From positions 1 through 36,362 of the forward strand of contig DAMCAP010000027.1 in the NCBI GenBank assembly GCA_032059445.1: a stretch of DNA of 36,362 nucleotides. The letters run 5' to 3'. Every line of letters starts with the position of its first letter. Position 1 is the first letter of the stretch. Below, piece after piece: positions 15,690 to 24,086 of this stretch. This stretch comes from DAMCAP01 sp032059445 (lineage in GTDB: Bacteria; Bacillota; Clostridia; Oscillospirales; Ruminococcaceae). A model generated the notes under the pieces. That model searched no databases, was not told where the DNA came from, and saw only the letters and a list, made by a program, of their open reading frames with translations. The translations under genes were made by a program, and so were the position numbers.

Positions 15690-16580
15690 TTAGGTCTTTA
15701 TAATCAGTGCCTCCATCAGCTCTGCAAATCGCTGCTTGGCAGGCGACATCCATTGCTTCTTGGCCGCCAGCACCTGTATCTGAAGCTCAATCCTGCAATC
15801 AGGCACCTGTAAAATGCAGACCTGCCCGCTTGATACCGCCTGTGTCAGGTTAAATGCAGGCAATAACGATACCCCCAAGCCCTGTGCTACACAATCGATC
15901 AGGATCTGCGTGTGACCGATTTCCAGCACATCTTTGATCATATAGTTCTGCATTGTAAGCCAGTCTTCAAATACCCTACGGTAGTTACAACCTCTTTCAG
16001 TCAATAAAAAAGGCTGCTGTAAGAGATCAAGGATCTCAAGATTGCTTTTTTGTGCCAATGCGCTACCTGCCGCCGCAAAAAAGCAAATCGTAACAGGATG
16101 GCGCAATAGGGTTATAAAAGCGGGGTTGAGAATGGGCACGTCTAGGGTGATGATCAGATCAAGGAGCCCTTTTTCTAATTTGTCCATCAGCTCTAAAGTT
16201 GTGCCGATTAGTACCTGCAAGTGGACCTTGGGGTAGCTCCTAAGGTAACTGGCACAAAACTCCCCATAGCTTGATGCGCTGATTGATTCCAGCATGCCCA
16301 CACGTAAGACCCCTGCCGGCTCCCCTCCATGGGTAAATTGAGCGGATGCCTCTGACTCTAATGCCAGCAGGCGATAAGCATAATCTAGCATCTGCTGCCC
16401 CTCTGGCGACAAAGCAAAACGCTTGCCATGGCGGATGAAAAGTGGCACGCCAAGCTCCTGCTCTAGAGCGTCGATGTGAGCCGTGATCGTCGATTGTGCA
16501 TACTGTAGCAGCTGTGCAGTCTTTGAGAAGCTGCCGGTTTGTGCCACGTGTACAAAGGTTTTAAGATTTCGCAGCTCCAT
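15690..16580 (-). CDS. LysR family transcriptional regulator
   Basis: A 296-residue LysR protein. The N-terminal helix-turn-helix covers residues 1-60 (MELRNLKTFVHVAQTGSFSK, then AQLLQYAQSTITAHIDALEQELG). The effector-binding domain covers about 88-295 (GVLRVGMLESIS, LDLIITLDVPI, GLGVSLLPAFN). It is divergent from a nitrilase gene with 113 bases between the starts and a LysR-type box in between, so it very likely controls the nitrilase, perhaps in response to a nitrile or an acid product. The ATG follows AAGGAG at 8 bases. Confidence 0.92.
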   Translation of the reverse strand: MELRNLKTFVHVAQTGSFSKTAQLLQYAQSTITAHIDALEQELGVPLFIRHGKRFALSPEGQQMLDYAYRLLALESEASAQFTHGGEPAGVLRVGMLESISASSYGEFCASYLRSYPKVHLQVLIGTTLELMDKLEKGLLDLIITLDVPILNPAFITLLRHPVTICFFAAAGSALAQKSNLEILDLLQQPFLLTERGCNYRRVFEDWLTMQNYMIKDVLEIGHTQILIDCVAQGLGVSLLPAFNLTQAVSSGQVCILQVPDCRIELQIQVLAAKKQWMSPAKQRFAELMEALIIKT

Positions 16581-16592
16581 CTCTCATACTCC

Positions 16593-16611
16593 TTATCAAA
16601 AAAACTGATAA
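16593..16611. promoter_or_regulatory. LysR-type binding site between lysR and nitrilase genes
   Basis: A perfect inverted repeat TTATCA-N7-TGATAA containing the classical T-N11-A core (T16596, A16608; ATC-N9-GAT). A second, overlapping-type repeat ATAAC-N8-GTTAT lies at 16608-16625. The first lies close to the lysR start, suggesting autoregulation plus activation of the divergent promoter. Confidence 0.7.
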
Positions 16612-16631
16612 CACATCACTGTTATTTCATT

Positions 16632-16660
16632 TTTACACTAGTTTAAAACTATGCTATCAT
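16632..16660 (+). promoter_or_regulatory. Promoter of the nitrilase gene
   Basis: TTTACA (16632-16637), 17-base spacer, TATCAT (16655-16660), about 30 bases upstream of the nitrilase start and just downstream of the LysR boxes. Confidence 0.65.
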
Positions 16661-16693
16661 AGCAATAAAGACAATACAAGGGGGTAAACAAAA

Positions 16694-17617
16694 ATGATCG
16701 ATCTCAGCAAAAAATGCCGTGTAGCTGTAGTGCAAGCGGCTCCCGTTTTATTTGATAAAGACGCAACCATCACCAAAGCGGTGGAGCTGATCGGGCAAGC
16801 TGCCCAAAAGGGAGCTAATCTGATCGTATTCCCCGAGGCTTATGTGCCCTGCTACCCCAGAGGATTTTCCTACGGGTTTGTGGTGGGTAGCCGTACCATG
16901 GAGGGTCGCGAAGACTGGAAGATTTACTACGACAACTCGGTGATCGTCCCCAGTGCCGACACCGATCGAATCGCTGCCGCCGCGAAAGAAGCCGAAGCTT
17001 ATGTTGCGATTGGTATTACCGAGCGAGATGCGCGAAACTGCACTTTATATTGCAGCTTCCTGTTCTTTGGCCCTGACGGCAAGCTGCTGGGCAACCACCG
17101 TAAGCTCAAGCCCACCGGCACCGAGCGCCTGATCTGGGGCGACGGTCACGAGGGTGGAATCGTCACCATTGATACCGAATATGGCACCATGGGCTCATTG
17201 ATCTGCTGGGAAAACTACATGCCTCTTGCTCGTGCAGCCCTCTACCAAAAGGGTGTTTCCATCTATCTAGCGCCCACTGCCGACAACCGTGAGGAATGGC
17301 AATGTACCATGCGCCACATTGCGCTGGAGGGCAGATGCTTTGTCATCGGCTGCAACCAGTATGTGACCAAATCCATGTACCCCGATGGCTTCCATTATCA
17401 GCATGAGCTAGATGCTCAGCCCGAAGACCTCTGCCCCGGCGGAAGCTGTGTCGTAAGCCCCTTTGGTAAGTATATTGTGGAGCCGGTATGGAATAAAGAA
17501 GAGATCCTCTATGCCGAACTAAATATGGATCAGATTCCTTTAAGCCGCATGGATTTTGACCCCACAGGGCATTATGCGCGCCCCGATGTGCTAGAGCTTA
17601 TCGTCCACCAAAAATAA
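16694..17617 (+). CDS. Nitrilase / carbon-nitrogen hydrolase
   Basis: A 307-residue nitrilase-superfamily enzyme with the Glu-Lys-Cys triad visible: Glu48 in IVFPEAYVPCYPRG, Lys in HRKLKPTGTERLIWG (residues 135-149) and Cys171 in GSLICWENYMPLAR. The PCYPRGFSYG and RLIWGDG stretches are those of true nitrilases rather than amidases or ureidopropionases. It probably converts an organic nitrile to the carboxylic acid and ammonia. The substrate is unknown. It starts after a GGGGG ribosome binding site and is monocistronic with its own terminator. It is divergent from its likely LysR regulator. Confidence 0.92.
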   Translation: MIDLSKKCRVAVVQAAPVLFDKDATITKAVELIGQAAQKGANLIVFPEAYVPCYPRGFSYGFVVGSRTMEGREDWKIYYDNSVIVPSADTDRIAAAAKEAEAYVAIGITERDARNCTLYCSFLFFGPDGKLLGNHRKLKPTGTERLIWGDGHEGGIVTIDTEYGTMGSLICWENYMPLARAALYQKGVSIYLAPTADNREEWQCTMRHIALEGRCFVIGCNQYVTKSMYPDGFHYQHELDAQPEDLCPGGSCVVSPFGKYIVEPVWNKEEILYAELNMDQIPLSRMDFDPTGHYARPDVLELIVHQK

Positions 17618-17630
17618 ATAAAGGCTAAGT

Positions 17631-17670
17631 ACAGCAGCAAGAGTTACCCTCTGCTGCTGTTTTGCTTTTT
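17631..17670 (+). terminator. Terminator of the nitrilase gene
   Basis: ACAGCAGCA (17631-17639) pairs with TGCTGCTGT (17652-17660) with a 12-base loop, followed by TTTGCTTTTT. Confidence 0.85.
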
Positions 17671-17782
17671 GCGAGGTGTAAAGTTGTCGATTGCTGTCAA
17701 AGATATTTAGTTTACCTAAAGTTTTACAGAATTCTGCCGATGAAACTAATAAGAGGTTGTTATAAACTAAGGAGGTGATCGT

Positions 17783-18295
17783 GTGCATTTAAAAGAATCC
17801 TACCTATATCCTGCCCGCTCACAAGCTGTGCATGCTAAGCAGCAAGCCAAAGAAGCTGTTGCGGCCACCAAGTCGATGACTGTACCGCCTCAAAATCAGT
17901 TAAAGCAGCTACAGCAGGAGGCGAAGAAGCAGTTTGACACCCTAAAGCACCAGCTGGGCAGTGCCGATCAGCAGGCAAAAGCAAGCCATGAGGCCACCAA
18001 GGTACTGATCAAATGCCTAATCATCGCTACCCGCATCATGGCAGGTGATGAGGTGCCAAAAGAAGATCACCGATACCTTGCCAAGCATGATATGAAATTA
18101 TACAGCAAGGCTATCTCAATGCGGATCACCCGCGAAAAGCCCCAAAAGCATAAGCGGATCTCCGAAGACGAGTGCAAGAAGAAGCGTAGTGATTTTCGTG
18201 CCAAGACCACCGAGAGGAAGAAGAGCTGCCTGCCGCTTAAGAGCATTGTTGGGTTACCTGGTAAACGCACCTCAGCATTGGATATCTTCATTTAA
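17783..18295 (+). CDS. Lysine-rich protein of unknown function
   Basis: A 170-residue, strongly basic soluble protein that I do not recognise. Residues about 10-75 are Ala/Gln/Lys-rich and likely coiled coil (HAKQQAKEAVAATKS, NQLKQLQQEAKKQFDTLKHQ). Residues about 76-110 form a more hydrophobic helical part (VLIKCLIIATRIMAG) with DHRYLAKHDMKLYSKAI. The tail (115-160) is rich in Lys and Arg and might bind nucleic acid; that is a guess. It starts with GTG, but the upstream AAGGAGGTGATC is a perfect match to the 16S anti-SD, so strong translation is expected. It is monocistronic with its own terminator. Confidence 0.75.
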   Translation: MHLKESYLYPARSQAVHAKQQAKEAVAATKSMTVPPQNQLKQLQQEAKKQFDTLKHQLGSADQQAKASHEATKVLIKCLIIATRIMAGDEVPKEDHRYLAKHDMKLYSKAISMRITREKPQKHKRISEDECKKKRSDFRAKTTERKKSCLPLKSIVGLPGKRTSALDIFI

Positions 18296-18353
18296 TCTAT
18301 AGGCTTCAATAAACGCATGCATGGGCCACAAACTCTTTAGCTATACCAAACAT

Positions 18354-18390
18354 AAAGCGATCAGGAGCATGTTCCTGATCGCTTTGTATT
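18354..18390 (+). terminator. Terminator after the lysine-rich protein gene
   Basis: A perfect 13-bp stem, AAAGCGATCAGGA (18354-18366) with TCCTGATCGCTTT (18373-18385), and a 6-base loop. It is probably used also by the convergent permease gene ending at 18420. Confidence 0.88.
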
Positions 18391-18419
18391 TCAATATATG
18401 TTTCTAGTTCTAGTTACTC

Positions 18420-19538
18420 TCACAGGAAACTGCCAACCAAGCAGAGCACCACCAAAAATAGCAGATTCCACTTGGTAAATAGCTTTAAGTATGTAGCAGA
18501 TCTTTCTCGATAAGCTGAACTATACAGCTTATATGAGATCACGCTGGCCATCGATGCAATCAGCGTGCCCATACCACCGATATTTACGCCGGCAAGCAAG
18601 GCTTTCGCATTATCGGTAAAGCCCGAAAGCAATACCGCAGCTGGTACGTTACTGGTAAACTGACTGGTGAATATTGCAGCAAAGAGGGTATTCTTCTCTA
18701 GGATCCAGGTTAAAAATGCATAGACAAGCCCGATGCGCCCCAAATTGCCTACAAAAATAAATATCGCTATAAAGGTAACCAATAGGCTGTAATCTACTTT
18801 GAGCAATGTATGGTAATCGATCATCCACACCACCACCAGGACAATCAGCACCGCAAGCCAATCATGCAGCAGGTCAAACACTGCCGCTACCGAGAGCAAA
18901 AATAGGAGACTGTAGCATAGTACCCTCCCCTTGCCCATTGGGTTACCTGCATCTTCTTTACTTTGGTGTAAAGGCACAGAGGGTACTAAGAAACAAGCCA
19001 CCAGCAGCAAAACACCTCCTGCTGCTACAATCGGAAGCATGATCAGCAAGAACTCCTGAAGCTGCATCTTATAATACGAAAACAGATACAAGTTTTGTGG
19101 ATTGCCGATAGGCGTCAGCGAAGAGCCGATATTGGCTGCTATCGTCTGCAAAACCACGATCAAGGCTCCGCGATCTTCAAAGCCGCACGCTGCTAGGATA
19201 GATAGCGTTATAGGCACTATCGCAATAAGCGCCACATCATTTGTCACAAACATCGCTAAGATATAGCATAGAAACACCAAAAACATCGTAAGCGCCCGCA
19301 GATTTTGGAGGCGCGCCGATAAAACCAGCGAGACCCGCTCCAAGACCCCCTCACGCTCCAAGCCTTTGACCGAAGTCATCAGGCAAAAAAGACATGCCAA
19401 CGTCTTAAAATCTATGTAAGAGAGGTATTCCTTCGAGGGAATGACAAAGAGCATCGACAAAACCGATAAAAGGGCAGCAACGGTAAGCACAGGCTCTTTT
19501 TGAAGCCATGATTTCATTTTATCCAAAGGTTTATCCAT
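18420..19538 (-). CDS. SLC13/ArsB-type ion transporter superfamily permease
   Basis: A 372-residue protein with about ten membrane segments. It fits the CitM/ArsB/NhaD branch: FKTLACLFCLMTSVKGLEREG near residues 44-64, FVTNDVALIAIVPITL near 107-122, and the conserved hairpin NIGSSLTPIGNPQNLYLF near 145-162, repeated in the second half by QFTSNVPAAVLLSGF. These are the two inverted re-entrant loops of the fold. It probably transports an anion such as a carboxylate. The substrate is not deducible. It stands alone, convergent with the upstream unknown and divergent from the exported protein gene. Confidence 0.85.
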   Translation of the reverse strand: MDKPLDKMKSWLQKEPVLTVAALLSVLSMLFVIPSKEYLSYIDFKTLACLFCLMTSVKGLEREGVLERVSLVLSARLQNLRALTMFLVFLCYILAMFVTNDVALIAIVPITLSILAACGFEDRGALIVVLQTIAANIGSSLTPIGNPQNLYLFSYYKMQLQEFLLIMLPIVAAGGVLLLVACFLVPSVPLHQSKEDAGNPMGKGRVLCYSLLFLLSVAAVFDLLHDWLAVLIVLVVVWMIDYHTLLKVDYSLLVTFIAIFIFVGNLGRIGLVYAFLTWILEKNTLFAAIFTSQFTSNVPAAVLLSGFTDNAKALLAGVNIGGMGTLIASMASVISYKLYSSAYRERSATYLKLFTKWNLLFLVVLCLVGSFL

Positions 19539-19710
19539 CCATCATAAGATTCACCGCATCATTCATATGGCAAAATCCTGCGGCATCTGCCATTATAGCA
19601 GACTTAGATGCGAAATGAAATAGGGGCTTCCATTTAAATCAGATCATCATTCTGAGCTGGTTGCAAAAATTCCTGCTGTTAACATAGCCCTAACCGCACA
19701 TGCCCAGCCC

Positions 19711-19738
19711 TTGCTATCAATGGGTAAATCTGTATAAT
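19711..19738 (+). promoter_or_regulatory. Promoter of the exported unknown protein gene
   Basis: TTGCTA (19711-19716), 16-base spacer, TATAAT (19733-19738), about 40 bases upstream of the ATG at 19779. Confidence 0.6.
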
Positions 19739-19778
19739 AGAACTAAGCAGTTGATTATATCATCTAGAAGAGGTGTAT

Positions 19779-20963
19779 ATGAATTTAAAACGAAAGCTAG
19801 TAAGCGCTCTTTATATACTATTGATGTTATCACCAATATTGTGGGGGGCTTTGGCCAGACCACATGGTAGGCAGGCTACGCTTAAAATGAAGCAAGCAAC
19901 TGTAACTACTCCACTCAATACAGATGTAGTTTTTTACCCCTTTGAGCTTGCCAAAGGGGTAAATACTGGCAGCTATTTCATCAACGATCAGGATTTTTCA
20001 CCTGTAAATAAGCATCCGTATTTGGGGCGTGGTATTGTAGAGCTGACAGAGCTTAGTCCCCTATTTGCGCATTTTTCTGTAAGCGGCCTCTGGGAGCTAC
20101 AAGAAATACTGGGCCAATACAGTGGCTATTATAACTTTGACGGTATCAAAGTACTGAGCTTCTTTAAATACAGTACAAGCCCCGCTTCAATCACAATAGC
20201 AATTATAAAGGATGGGCAAGTAAACATACTGACCGACACGCTCCCCCTCAGTACCTATTCCCCTGACGCGGTGGTCAGAGATCACAACCGTATCATCGTA
20301 TCACTAAAAAATTCAACCAGTTATCTGATAAAGACAATTGACCTGACTGATTATTCGGTCAATACTTCCCACTTTTATCTCAGTGATGTTTCTTTAGATC
20401 GGTTTAATTTCATAGATATGACCTATGAAGATAACCAAATCTATCTTTTGGCGAATCAATATGAAGCGCAGCAAAATCCCCCTCAAGACAGTATGGAAAC
20501 AAAATACTCAGGCGGGTACTTCGCCACCTATTCTCTCGAAACAGCGAAGCTACATCTCAATAAAGTCAGTAATCATAAGCTTGACTTCCTCGCTAGAGAC
20601 TACAATCACTTGATATTTGGCTACCTTGAAAGCGAAAATCAATTATCCGTAACGAAATATTTTCTTGACACCAATCAACAGGTAACAAACGTTCTGAAGC
20701 TACCGGAAAACTGTAGCATGGTAGATGAGAGATCTGCTTTCTATAAAGAGGGATATTTATATATCCACTTAAATGGTGCCTCTCAATCAAACAAGATGCT
20801 AGGGCATTTTTTTATGTTCGACCTTAGTACTTTTAAAATTTTAAATAGTTACACGTTTGAATATAAAGGAGGGCTATCTATTCGATACTACAAGCCCGGA
20901 TCAGGCTCTGCTTTTGACGAAGCATATTTCACCCCAAATTTGCCCCGCCTTACTATCGGGTAG
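19779..20963 (+). CDS. Exported or membrane-anchored protein of unknown function
   Basis: A 394-residue protein I do not recognise. The N-terminus MNLKRKLVSALYILLMLSPI is a signal peptide or anchor (basic start, hydrophobic residues about 7-26). The rest is extracytoplasmic and rich in beta-type repeats (ITIAIIKDGQVNILTDTL, NRIIVSLKNSTSYLIKTIDL, DNQIYLLANQYEAQ, HLIFGYLESENQLSVTKYF, EGYLYIHLNGASQ), suggesting a beta-propeller. An in-frame GTG at 19773 overlaps the AGAGG ribosome binding site, so I use the ATG six bases on. It has lower GC than its neighbours, an own promoter and a shared terminator. Confidence 0.7.
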   Translation: MNLKRKLVSALYILLMLSPILWGALARPHGRQATLKMKQATVTTPLNTDVVFYPFELAKGVNTGSYFINDQDFSPVNKHPYLGRGIVELTELSPLFAHFSVSGLWELQEILGQYSGYYNFDGIKVLSFFKYSTSPASITIAIIKDGQVNILTDTLPLSTYSPDAVVRDHNRIIVSLKNSTSYLIKTIDLTDYSVNTSHFYLSDVSLDRFNFIDMTYEDNQIYLLANQYEAQQNPPQDSMETKYSGGYFATYSLETAKLHLNKVSNHKLDFLARDYNHLIFGYLESENQLSVTKYFLDTNQQVTNVLKLPENCSMVDERSAFYKEGYLYIHLNGASQSNKMLGHFFMFDLSTFKILNSYTFEYKGGLSIRYYKPGSGSAFDEAYFTPNLPRLTIG

Positions 20964-21043
20964 GTCGTCGCATTTCTAATCTTTATCCCCCTATAGCTCT
21001 GCGTGAGCTTCATGATGAAGAGCCATAATATACCTACAAAAAG

Positions 21044-21075
21044 AACAACCCCCTATGATAAGGGGGTTGTTTGTT
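21044..21075. terminator. Bidirectional terminator between convergent genes
   Basis: AACAACCCCCT (21044-21054) pairs perfectly with AGGGGGTTGTT (21061-21071) around a 6-base loop. It serves the exported protein gene and the AbgT gene ending at 21090. Confidence 0.88.
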
Positions 21076-21089
21076 GTTTATTTGATTTA

Positions 21090-22658
21090 CTATGCCAGCA
21101 TTGCAACTGCACCTGGTCCCAGAGGTAGACCAAGTGTCATCCACACGACTAGTAGAACTGTCCATCCTAGCATGAAGATCATGGAGTATGGTAGCATTGT
21201 AGCGATCAATGTACCGATACCAGAGTCCTCATCGTATTGCTTAGCAAATACAACGATCATTGCAAAGTAAGACATTAAGGGAGTGATGATGTTGGTACTG
21301 GAGTCGCCAATACGATATACACACTGTGTGAGCTCAGGAGAGTAACCCAGCAGCATAAACATAGGTACGAATACAGGAGCCATGATCGACCACTTAGCAG
21401 AAGCAGAGCCGATAAACAGGTTGATAAATGCAGATACCAGTATAAATGCAACCATTAGAGCAGGGCCCTTGAGGTTGATTGCCTGTAAGAACTCTGCGCC
21501 CTTTAGCGCGATAACAGTACCAAGCTTGGTGTATGTAAAGTAGTTAATAAATTGAGCTGCTACAAAAGCAAGTGCTATATAGCCACCCATAGAAGCCATG
21601 TTTTTGCCAAGCTGTGCGCATACGTCCTTGTCAGACTTATACTTGCCAGATACAAAACCGTAAACGATACCAGGTACCATAAAGAAGATTGCTATGATAA
21701 CAACGATACCGCTCATAAAAGGAGAATGATCGATTAAGCTTCCCGTCTCTGGGTTTCTAAGGAAGGAGCTTTGTGGGACCATCATAGCGATAGTAGCTAC
21801 TGTCATAAATAGTAGAGTTAGGTTGGCACTCTTTAGTGCTTTGCGCTCTGCAGTTGTTACAGTAGTAAACTTATCTGCATCCTTTGCAGCGCTACCAGTG
21901 TACTTACCAAGCCTTGGCTCAACAATCTTATCAGTAATAAATGTACCGAGGAATGTCAGTAGGAAGGTGGATACCATCATAAAGTACCAGTTAGCAGTAG
22001 GCTGTACTACGTAGCTAGGGTCAATAATCTTAGCAGCCTCGGTGCTGATACCGCCAAGCATAGGGTCAAGAGTACCGAGCAGCAGGTTGGCACTAAAGCC
22101 ACCAGATACGCCTGCAAAAGCAGCAGCCAAGCCAGCCATAGGATGACGACCGCAAGCTAAGAAGATCAGGGCTCCAAGTGGTACTAGCACAACATAACCA
22201 GCGTCAGAAGCGATGTTGGACATAACGCCTAGGAATACGACCATAGGAGTGATGACGTAAGCTGGAGTTACAGCAATCGCTCTCTTTAGGATGGTGGAGA
22301 TATATCCACTGCCCTCAGCAACGCCGACACCAAGCATACCTACAAGTACCGTACCAAGAGGGGCGAAGCCTGTGAAGTTTTTAATCGCATTGGTAAGCAT
22401 GTAGATGATACCAGATTTGTTCATCATGCTTACAACCTTGACGGTCTGTGTCTCAATTTTCAAAGTAGTTGTATTAATCAGATCACCGGTAGCGGAAACG
22501 CCTAAAGCTTCACAAAGTGCAGAAATAAAAACGATGGAGATTGCGAAGATTGCAAACAGTGAAATAGGATGTGGTAACTTGTTTCCAACACGCTCAATAG
22601 AGTTTAGAATTCGGTTGAAGAGTGAGTTGCCTTTTTCTTTTTGCTTTACATTCGCCAT
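21090..22658 (-). CDS. AbgT family transporter (p-aminobenzoyl-glutamate type)
   Basis: A 522-residue integral membrane protein of the AbgT family, clear from NSIERVGNKLPHPISLFAIFAI at the N-terminus, FTGFAPLGTVLVGMLGVGVAEGSG near residues 95-118, and the second hairpin region GSASAKWSIMAPVFVPMFMLLGYSPELTQ with YRIGDSSTNIITPLMSYFAMI near 430-475. Characterised members import p-aminobenzoyl-glutamate or export sulfonamides, driven by protons. No p-aminobenzoyl-glutamate hydrolase is adjacent. The only peptidase in the window (5155) is far away. The ATG follows a GGGGGAA site. The promoter lies about 260 bases upstream, leaving a long leader. Confidence 0.93.
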   Translation of the reverse strand: MANVKQKEKGNSLFNRILNSIERVGNKLPHPISLFAIFAISIVFISALCEALGVSATGDLINTTTLKIETQTVKVVSMMNKSGIIYMLTNAIKNFTGFAPLGTVLVGMLGVGVAEGSGYISTILKRAIAVTPAYVITPMVVFLGVMSNIASDAGYVVLVPLGALIFLACGRHPMAGLAAAFAGVSGGFSANLLLGTLDPMLGGISTEAAKIIDPSYVVQPTANWYFMMVSTFLLTFLGTFITDKIVEPRLGKYTGSAAKDADKFTTVTTAERKALKSANLTLLFMTVATIAMMVPQSSFLRNPETGSLIDHSPFMSGIVVIIAIFFMVPGIVYGFVSGKYKSDKDVCAQLGKNMASMGGYIALAFVAAQFINYFTYTKLGTVIALKGAEFLQAINLKGPALMVAFILVSAFINLFIGSASAKWSIMAPVFVPMFMLLGYSPELTQCVYRIGDSSTNIITPLMSYFAMIVVFAKQYDEDSGIGTLIATMLPYSMIFMLGWTVLLVVWMTLGLPLGPGAVAMLA

Positions 22659-22682
22659 AAGAAATTCCCCCTGTTATTTTTT

Positions 22683-22725
22683 GCAGGCTGTAACCGCCTG
22701 TTTGGACTAGGTATTGTAAGCAGGC
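22683..22725 (-). promoter_or_regulatory. Three-arm repeat in the AbgT leader
   Basis: In transcript order the arms are GCCTGC (22725-22720), CAGGC (22700-22696) and GCCTGC (22688-22683). The middle arm can pair with either outer arm. The second pairing forms a hairpin about 10 bases before the ribosome binding site. This resembles a switch, but no known riboswitch consensus is recognisable. Confidence 0.3.
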
Positions 22726-22919
22726 TTTACCATACACGTCAGTGCAGAAATTTATAAAAAACAGTATGCTCTCATCTGAGATTTTAAAATATCAGCTCAC
22801 ATATTGTTATAACAAATTTCTGGCTTCAATACAGCACCTTTGTTGTTCACGCTTACAATAATGTTTGCCAGACAAATAATTATAAGCAATACCAAATTTT
22901 ATACACTGCTTATATCCAT

Positions 22920-22948
22920 ATTATAGTATATAGTTCATAATTTGTCAA
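22920..22948 (-). promoter_or_regulatory. Consensus sigma-A promoter of the AbgT gene
   Basis: On the minus strand TTGACA (22948-22943), exactly 17 bases, TATAAT (22925-22920): a perfect match to consensus. Confidence 0.85.
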
Positions 22949-23184
22949 TAAATAGGATTCTGTTATTATTGATAATAATTAATCTACTTTAATATTGCTA
23001 TGTAACAACGTCGCGATAAAGTCATATGTAAATCAGTATATATATCAGCTTTATTGCCATTTTGGTAATATTTTTAATTAAAATGGTACCTATAGTATTT
23101 GTTAGAGATATTCTCCCTAGTTAAAGGTGATAACTTGTAAAACACTATACACCCCCACTATAAAGGAAGCGACCTTGTACCTTA

Positions 23185-23787
23185 TTGGTGCTAGATCGCT
23201 TAGTATTACTATTTAGGTTACGCCAAACTAATAGACTCAGCCGTAAAGGGGTGCAGGTGGCTTCGGAAGTGGCTAAAGCAACTGAAAATCAGCTATATAT
23301 CGTAGGTCAAGGTTCTCTAGATAATCCCAACGAGGGTCTTCACCTTGGCTCAGAGCAACACATCGTACATCGACTAGCCGTCAGCCCAGAAGAAAGAGCT
23401 GAGTTATTATCAAATGCTAAGGCAGTTTTAATGCCTACTTACTATCTGGAGCCCTTTGGCGGAGTCAATGTGGAAGCCCAATTATGTGGTACTCCTGTCA
23501 TCACAACTGACTGGGGTACTTTCTCCGAAACGGTGCTACACGGTGTAACAGGGTATCGATGCCGGACAATCGAGGAATTTTGCTGGGCAGTCAAAAATAT
23601 ATCTACAATCGACCCCAATAACTGCCGTGAGTGGGCAATCAAAAACTACTCTATGGAGCGAGTCGGTAAAATGTATGAAGAGTACTTCCAAAGAGTCGCA
23701 AGAATGTTTGATCTAGGGTGGTATGAGTCAAACAAAGAGCGCACAGAATTATCTTGGCTAGAGCGTTACTACCCCAATGTATTATAA
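23185..23787 (+). pseudogene. C-terminal remnant of a GT4-type glycosyltransferase
   Basis: About 180 residues match the C-terminal, nucleotide-sugar-binding half of family 4 glycosyltransferases: KGVQVASEVAKA, QLYIVGQGS, ERAELLSNAKAVLMPTYYLEPFGGVNVEAQLCGTPVITTDWG split over residues 72-115 (E-x7-E motif in EPFGGVNVE), then GVTGYRCRTIEEFCWAV. The N-terminal acceptor domain of about 170 residues is absent. The only upstream start in frame is a TTG without a ribosome binding site, and the first ~20 codons are degenerate (NRLSRKGVQV, where GRL.xRKG is expected). It is probably a decayed 5'-deleted gene. The intact 3' end keeps its terminator. Confidence 0.8.
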
Positions 23788-23820
23788 AAAACAGCCCGGA
23801 TACATCCGGGCTGTTTTTTA
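23786..23820 (+). terminator. Terminator after the glycosyltransferase remnant
   Basis: ACAGCCCGGA (23791-23800) pairs with TCCGGGCTGT (23805-23814) around TACA, with flanking A-run and T-run. It is active-looking in both directions. Confidence 0.92.
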
Positions 23821-23947
23821 TTTCAGATTAAGTTCTCCCATTGATTGTAACACCCTATAAGCCTTGGGTGTATCTAAGTAGCATGTCCACCAAGGATTTA
23901 ACAACTTAAAAGATTGAATCCTCGGATAATCTCATCAAACTGGCACA

Positions 23948-24028
23948 TTATCTATTTAATAACATTCGGACTACCGTAGCAATTGCTAGGGCACCAATTA
24001 CCAGCATGGCGATTTTTGTAGGTTTCAT
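23948..24028 (-). CDS. 26-residue single-span membrane peptide
   Basis: A short reading frame translated as MKPTKIAMLVIGALAIATVV plus RMLLNR: basic ends around a hydrophobic core of about 16 residues, typical of a one-pass small membrane protein. It has a strong ribosome binding site, GAGGAGGGG, 9 bases upstream of the ATG. It lies 58 bases after the BI-1-like gene, same strand, so it is probably in the same transcript. I know no homologue. It is too short for statistics to prove it is a gene; the ribosome binding site and amino-acid make-up are the evidence. Confidence 0.5.
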   Translation of the reverse strand: MKPTKIAMLVIGALAIATVVRMLLNR

Positions 24029-24086
24029 AATGATCTTCCCCTCCTCAATAAATAGTCACTTCTGTTTATTCCAAAGCAAGCAATCC

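Larger units (their letters stand above)
22659..23184. other. AT-rich intergenic region with the AbgT promoter and leader
   Basis: It contains a consensus minus-strand promoter (22920-22948), a leader of about 255 bases with a three-arm repeat just before the ribosome binding site (22683-22725), and a 12-bp palindrome TTGTTATAACAA (22804-22815). From 22949 to about 23160 I see nothing assignable except very high AT. Confidence 0.5.
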
